A DNA stretch of 17,419 nucleotides from an uncultured Sphingomonadaceae bacterium (GTDB lineage Bacteria > Pseudomonadota > Alphaproteobacteria > Sphingomonadales > Sphingomonadaceae). Position 1 is the stretch's first letter. The number at the start of each line of letters is the position of its first letter. This document shows, one piece after another, positions 13,657 to 17,419 of the stretch. The notes under the pieces are model-generated. The model saw nothing but the letters and a program-made list of their open reading frames with translations. It ran no database searches and was not told the origin of the DNA. Made by a program: the position numbers and the translations under genes. The DNA is taken from positions 1 through 17,419 of the forward strand of contig CAMLGC010000055.1 in NCBI GenBank assembly GCA_946479505.1. The letters run 5' to 3'.

Positions 13657-14145
13657 ATGGCCGCGAAGCCGACGAGCCCTCCCACGAGCGGAGAGTATCC
13701 CGTAGTCCTAGCTGCGATCGTTGGCGCGCACGGCGTCGCGGGCGAGGTGCGCCTCAAGCTCTTCACCGGAGACCTGAAGCGCTACCGCAGCTTCAACAAC
13801 GGCGCGCTCACGCTCACCTCTCTGCGCGAAGGCGCCAACGGCGCGATCGCCCGCTTTGCCGAAATCCCCGACCGCAATGCCGCCGAGGCCCTCCGCGGCA
13901 CCGAGCTCACCGTCTCCCGATCCGCCCTCCCGCCGCTGGAAGAGGGCGAATACTACCACGTCGACCTGATCGGCCTCCCGGTCCGCACCGAGGAAGGCGA
14001 GCCTGCCGGCACCGTTGTCGCAGTAGAAAATTTCGGCGCCGGCGACCTCCTCGAAATCGAACACAACGCCCGCCGCACCCTCGTCCCCGTCACCGCGGCA
14101 AAGATCGACGAAACAGTAACCATCCCCACCGCCTTCCTCGAATAG
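13657..14145 (+). CDS. rimM: Ribosome maturation factor RimM
   Basis: This is a 162-aa 30S maturation factor that binds S19 and the 3' domain of 16S rRNA. The N-terminal RimM barrel contains VVLAAIVGAHGVAGEVRLKL (about 16-35). The C-terminal PRC-type barrel begins EGEYYHVDLIGLPV and ends near LVPVTAAKIDE. The ATG at 13657 is preferred because the protein then begins a normal distance from the VGAHGVAGE motif; longer in-frame readings run into the repeat and the small gene. It is downstream of rpsP as usual, but trmD does not follow. Confidence 0.95.
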   Translation: MAAKPTSPPTSGEYPVVLAAIVGAHGVAGEVRLKLFTGDLKRYRSFNNGALTLTSLREGANGAIARFAEIPDRNAAEALRGTELTVSRSALPPLEEGEYYHVDLIGLPVRTEEGEPAGTVVAVENFGAGDLLEIEHNARRTLVPVTAAKIDETVTIPTAFLE

Positions 14146-14174
14146 CACCCGCCTTTCCCCATCCATTCCGTCAC

Positions 14175-14236
14175 GGCGGCGTTGAGCCGTGGTCCCGCTT
14201 TTCTTGTCCAATCTTCAAGAAAGCGGGACCGCCGCC
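14175..14236. repeat. Long inverted repeat after rimM
   Basis: GGTCCCGCTTTTCTTG (14191-14206) pairs with CAAGAAAGCGGGACC (14216-14230) with one bulged T. Outside it GGCGGC (14175-14180) can pair with GCCGCC (14231-14236). It begins 29 bases after the rimM stop. It is probably the 3' end structure of the rpsP-rimM transcript or a dispersed repeat; no T-run follows. The stretch 14237-14350 shows only the AGAGAAGGA site for the next start. Confidence 0.6.
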
Positions 14237-14350
14237 TTTGCGCAGCTCCTCACCATCCAGAAAGATCGTGGGACGAGATTCGCATCGGCTATGCCATTGT
14301 TTTAGGCTGCGTTTGCGACTCGAAAAGAAGTCGATACGGGGAGAGAAGGA

Positions 14351-14974
14351 ATGGCTTACGAATTCGTGGATCAGACGCTGGCGCTCCAATCAGGGTCGGA
14401 ACTACCATATTTCGATGGTGCGACAGGTCCAACGGGGGAAAGCGGTCTCACCGCCGAGCTTCAGCGAAGCGACCGTTCAAGCGCCCGATAATGATTTGGT
14501 GCTCGGGCCGCAGCCGGCGGCGTTCGGCGAAGCCGGCGAGAGCGACGGCTCTGGCGATATTATCGTTAGCTACGGGGATCCTGACGTGGCGATGACGGTT
14601 ATCATGTCGGCCGTAGTTATGATGACGGCGGCAGTAGTGGCGGCGGCGGAGCTGGCCACGACGGGCAGCACGATATATTTCGCACATATCTACCTGCCGA
14701 CATAAATAACGACGGGCAAAATGATCCTGGAATTTGGAGAGACGCGGAAACGGGAGAGTACTATTATAGACCGGATGCGTCAGAATATACTATCTATGAA
14801 ATTACAGATATACAAATGGGCGTCACTACAACGTCACCTACCGCAAGTTTATCATTAGGCATAACGCTCGATGTTCCTAATGCAACACTTACGTATAATA
14901 CCGGAAATACTCAAACAAGTTACACATTTCATTGGGACCCGGATCACCCAAAATACGTCCAATCTGGCAGCTGA
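14351..14974 (+). pseudogene. Frameshifted, chimeric acidic protein gene at the edge of an AT-rich island
   Basis: It starts with a good site (GAGAAGGA) and the peptide MAYEFVDQTLALQSGSELPY. This frame stops at 14491, but the +1 frame carries on sensible, GC-rich codons from a GGGGG tract (14434-14438): PPSFSEATVQAPDND, then GSGDIIVSYGDPD. At about 14587 coding returns to the first frame as GDDGYHVGRSYDDGGSSGGG and runs to 14974 without any start codon of its own. The two shifts cancel, so an intact gene would encode about 207 aa. From about 14670 the DNA turns AT-rich. DINNDGQND resembles an EF-hand-type calcium loop. It could be a decayed gene or a sequence with two indel errors. No family recognised. 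Confidence 0.55.
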
Positions 14975-14983
14975 GTGGATTTG

Positions 14984-16087
14984 ATGGCAACGGAGATCAT
15001 GTTGTCCGAAATGGTCTCCGCGCCACCAAATTTTCGGAAGGTAGGTCATTTTTCTGACCAATCTCACCCATGTTTAATAATACTTTATTGTATATTTTTC
15101 TTTGCTCTCGTTCAATCCATACCGAGTAGTGCAAACGCTCAAACGCTGCGCAGCGCCACATCCAGTGAAATTCGGCATATTCGTGAAGGGTGGAAAGATA
15201 CTGAACACGCCGTTCCGAGATTGGATAATTTCGAATGCAAGGAATTTAGATTTAGATTAATTTTTAAAGTCGCATCCTCTCTTTCGAAAAAAGAGGTTGT
15301 TTGTAGTGCCCTATCTTATTCTAAGGATACGGGGGAATATAGGGAGCTAAATTATTATAAGGTTAATGGTAATTTGGTGCCCGTCTCCATTTTCGGAAAT
15401 AAGAATAACAATGACGCAAATCACATCATCTTCTTGACGGGTGGCCCGCGAGGAAACAAGCTTGGGCCTAATAGATTAATTGAACACCTTGTTGGTACTG
15501 GATATACAGTATTTGTGCCGATTTATCAAGGGCAAGTCGAAACATATTATCCATCTGAAGATATCTCCGAGGCAATCGCTCAGGTACGAAGACTACGAGC
15601 CATTCTTAATGACGGACTGACGGCAATTATCGGCGCGAGTGCTGGTGGCTATCTCGCGGAAGCTGCTTGTAGTGATGGATGTGATGTTCCTTTAATTCTC
15701 ATTGCACCCCTGCTCAGGTCACCTAAGAGTCAGTTAAGCGATTCAAGAAAATTAAAGGACCCTGAAATGGGGAATGAATGCCTTGTGTCGTCCAATACCG
15801 ACAAACAGATGTGCGCTTCACCGTTGGCGCTTGCGAGAAGTTTTTGGGGTATTTGGCGGAACAGATCGTTAGGTGAATCTATCAGGCGCGGTATAAATCA
15901 ACGACGAACAACTGTGATTGTTTCGAAAAATGATAGAGTTGTTTATTCTAAATCGCAAATATCTTATCTTAAAAGCATAAATGTTAGAGTTCGAATGTTG
16001 AAACACTTAACACACAGCAATATGCTCAATTCGAGAGAGGTATGGGAGAGCGTTGATATTGCGTTGGCCACATACGGATCAAGATAA
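14984..16087 (+). CDS. Secreted alpha/beta-hydrolase, AT-rich, probably acquired
   Basis: This is about 367 aa. A hydrophobic segment CLIILYCIFFFALVQSI (about 30-46) followed by SSANAQ suggests a signal peptide with cleavage after ANA, preceded by an unusually long n-region. The mature part has alpha/beta-hydrolase features: an oxyanion-type TGGPRG (about 152-157), nucleophile elbow GASAGG (Ser about 219), candidate acid Asp about 317 in SKNDRVV, and His about 344 in LTHSN. Several Cys residues could form disulfides. Substrate unknown. Base composition and codon use are much more AT-rich than all flanking genes. The start is uncertain: GTG 14975 abuts the previous stop in the same frame, and ATGs at 14984, 14999 and 15011 are options; 14984 is taken for GAGTGG upstream. 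Confidence 0.7.
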   Translation: MATEIMLSEMVSAPPNFRKVGHFSDQSHPCLIILYCIFFFALVQSIPSSANAQTLRSATSSEIRHIREGWKDTEHAVPRLDNFECKEFRFRLIFKVASSLSKKEVVCSALSYSKDTGEYRELNYYKVNGNLVPVSIFGNKNNNDANHIIFLTGGPRGNKLGPNRLIEHLVGTGYTVFVPIYQGQVETYYPSEDISEAIAQVRRLRAILNDGLTAIIGASAGGYLAEAACSDGCDVPLILIAPLLRSPKSQLSDSRKLKDPEMGNECLVSSNTDKQMCASPLALARSFWGIWRNRSLGESIRRGINQRRTTVIVSKNDRVVYSKSQISYLKSINVRVRMLKHLTHSNMLNSREVWESVDIALATYGSR

Positions 16088-16212
16088 CTCGCGATAATCA
16101 TCATCTTCTTCTTTGGTCAGATAATGATGAAGCAGGCGTTGAACGTACACGGGATGACGCGCTTATGGACCGATACAATAATGTATCCGCTAGGCTAGGT
16201 TTCAGAACGTGA
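16057..16212 (+). pseudogene. Orphan C-terminal coding fragment
   Basis: An open frame without a start at its beginning runs into the peptide TRDNHHLLLWSDNDEAGVER followed by TRDDALMDRYNNVSARLGF and R-T-stop. It is protein-like (mixed charge, aromatic residues) and does not continue the hydrolase frame. Its TGA overlaps the GTG start of the next gene (GTGA), the arrangement expected of a coupled operon pair, so this looks like the tail of an older gene whose front was displaced by the AT-rich segment. No family recognised. Confidence 0.45.
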
Positions 16213-16724
16213 AAGACGCTCGACGCTTCGCCACTGCATTGAGTCTTCTGGCGCCATTGACGGCTGCGTATGCCGCTCCTGGTGCATCGATCGCTCAATG
16301 TCCGATCGAGCGCGCGCACTACCGGTCGATCGACGACCAGGCCATCACCGCAGAATTCGGGATCGTCGGCGATCATGAAGGATGGCCATCCGATCTCGCG
16401 CTGGGAATCCGCACGCCTGCGCAAAAGACATACTGGTTCCTCTTCGATCGTGGGGCCGCGCGCTACATTAACCTGATCTCCACAACGGACGTCAAGCAGC
16501 CCGGCTGGTCGCCGCCACCGCACGACGGCGGCGCGCGGCCGTTGGGGGAAATGCACTATATCGCGGCGGACGGCCGTCTCCGGATCGATCGGACGCTGCC
16601 TCATGCCGGTTCTGCGGCGCCGATCTATATTCTGCTTCCCGATCCTCCCGAGGTCCTGGCGCGCCGAGCGTTACCGGCCGAAAGCGTGTCGCTCAGCTTC
16701 CTCAAGCTCGCCGATTGCGAATAG
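16209..16724 (+). CDS. Secreted hypothetical protein, 171 aa
   Basis: The GTG start gives MKDARRFATALSLLAPLTAA, a signal peptide with likely cleavage after YA at about residue 22. The mature protein is GC-coded and contains many aromatic residues (TYWFLFDRGAARYINL near the middle) and only two Cys (about 31 and 170), which could bridge its two ends. Predicted periplasmic or extracellular. The start overlaps the stop of the orphan upstream fragment by GTGA. No family recognised; function unknown. It is the last gene before recA, with 135 bases between. Confidence 0.75.
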   Translation: MKDARRFATALSLLAPLTAAYAAPGASIAQCPIERAHYRSIDDQAITAEFGIVGDHEGWPSDLALGIRTPAQKTYWFLFDRGAARYINLISTTDVKQPGWSPPPHDGGARPLGEMHYIAADGRLRIDRTLPHAGSAAPIYILLPDPPEVLARRALPAESVSLSFLKLADCE

Positions 16725-16771
16725 CCGCGGCGGTCTTTTGGCGGTGATTTCCTCGCAGCAATAAATTTTCC

Positions 16772-16786
16772 GTTCCGCTCTTGTTC
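16772..16786 (+). promoter_or_regulatory. LexA (SOS) box of recA, alphaproteobacterial type
   Basis: GTTC-CGCTCTT-GTTC matches the direct-repeat GTTC-N7-GTTC box bound by LexA in alphaproteobacteria. It lies 74 bases before the recA start and overlaps the predicted -35 element, so LexA would block polymerase until DNA damage. Confidence 0.85.
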
Positions 16787-16809
16787 CGTGAGAACAAATG
16801 CGATACACA
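16781..16809 (+). promoter_or_regulatory. Candidate recA promoter
   Basis: TTGTTC (16781-16786) and TACACA (16804-16809) are spaced 17 bases, a plausible vegetative -35/-10 pair. The -35 is inside the SOS box, consistent with LexA repression. The -10 is a weak match. Confidence 0.4.
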
Positions 16810-16859
16810 CGCTCCACATTGAACGCGTCACACGATTGCTCTAGCGACGGGAACCTCCA

Positions 16860-17419
16860 ATGGCAGCAACTCTGAAGGTCATCGACATCGGCATGGCGAC
16901 AGCAACTTCCGACAGGCAGAAGGCGCTTGACGCCGCGTTGGCGCAGATCGATCGCGCCTTCGGCAAGGGCTCGGCGATGAAGCTCGGGCAGAAGGAGGCG
17001 ATGCAGGTCGAGTCGATCTCGACTGGCAGCCTCGGGCTCGATATTGCGCTCGGCGTCGGCGGGCTGCCGCGCGGCCGCGTGATCGAGGTTTATGGCCCCG
17101 AAAGCTCGGGCAAGACGACGCTTGCGCTCCATGTCATCGCCGAGGCGCAGAAGAACGGCGGCACCGCCGCGTTCGTCGATGCCGAGCACGCGCTCGATCC
17201 CGTTTATGCCAAGAAATTGGGCGTCGACATCGACGAGCTGATCGTGTCGCAGCCCGATATGGGCGAGCAGGCGCTCGAGATCGTCGACACGCTCGTCCGC
17301 TCGAATGCGATCGACGTGCTCGTGGTCGATTCGGTCGCGGCGCTGGTGCCGCGTGCGGAGATCGAGGGCGAGATGGGCGACAGCCATGTGGGCTTGCAGG
17401 CGCGCCTCATGTCGCAGAG
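16860..17419 (+). CDS. recA: Recombinase RecA (5' part, runs off the window)
   Basis: The first 186 or so residues of RecA, the ATP-dependent strand-exchange protein and LexA co-protease. Visible are [38 protein letters not shown], Walker [28 protein letters not shown], and the Walker B region [20 protein letters not shown]. Two starts are possible: ATG 16860, giving an 11-residue leader, or ATG 16893 ([13 protein letters not shown]), closer to the usual RecA N-terminus. The gene is cut by the window end. SOS regulation is indicated by the box at 16772-16786. Confidence 0.97.
   Translation, partial: MAATLKVIDIGMATATSDRQKALDAALAQIDRAFGKGSAMKLGQKEAMQVESISTGSLGLDIALGVGGLPRGRVIEVYGPESSGKTTLALHVIAEAQKNGGTAAFVDAEHALDPVYAKKLGVDIDELIVSQPDMGEQALEIVDTLVRSNAIDVLVVDSVAALVPRAEIEGEMGDSHVGLQARLMSQ

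Noticed and set aside
14171..14389. 72-codon minus-strand open frame after rimM.
   Set aside because: It crosses the long inverted repeat, has no convincing ribosome-binding site and runs opposite to the supported start at 14351.
14351..14491. A self-contained 46-aa gene (MAYEF...).
   Set aside because: It is possible, but sensible GC-rich codons continue in the next frame and the far C-terminal part has no start, so a single disrupted gene explains more.

Overview
The window is GC-rich, densely coded chromosomal DNA of an alphaproteobacterium, most likely Sphingomonas or a close relative. This rests on the sphingomonad character of RecA, PspA, PspC, Ffh and FtsY, on the GTTC-N7-GTTC type of LexA box upstream of recA, on the mtaB-ftsY-ispZ gene order, and on many short GC-rich hairpin repeats between genes. 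The assignment is by recognition, not by a database search.

Bases 1-4850 hold a phage-shock (Psp) envelope-stress locus. pspF (+) encodes the sigma54 activator. Divergent from it (-) is a long operon: a 47-aa exported or membrane leader-gene product, pspA, pspB, pspC, and then seven consecutive small genes for single-span membrane proteins with a PspB-like coiled coil. A -24/-12 promoter and two phased palindromes between pspF and the operon fit PspF-driven control. The seven-gene expansion of the PspB-like family, whose end signature also occurs on the tail of PspC, is the most unusual system seen here.

Bases 5044-12696 are mostly housekeeping: an Fe/Mn superoxide dismutase (+), then mtaB-ftsY-ispZ (-), covering tRNA modification, the SRP receptor and a membrane protein of the YciB/IspZ family. 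A DUF924 protein (+) follows, then a membrane GGDEF-EAL cyclic-di-GMP protein (-), and ffh (+), the SRP GTPase and partner of FtsY.

Bases 12810-14145 hold rpsP, a small unknown ORF and rimM, but trmD and rplS, which usually follow, are absent. Instead there is an accessory segment (about 14350-16212). It begins with a GC-rich coding start that runs through two compensating frameshifts into an AT-rich C-terminal region. Next come an AT-rich secreted alpha/beta-hydrolase and an orphan C-terminal coding fragment whose stop overlaps the start of a GC-rich secreted protein. The layout suggests a foreign cassette recombined into an older gene. The window ends in the 5' part of recA, preceded by an SOS box.

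Two-armed REP-like repeats lie at mtaB/ftsY and ffh/rpsP; the first has become coding and supplies the C-terminus of MtaB. No tRNA, rRNA, CRISPR array, transposase or integrase was recognised.
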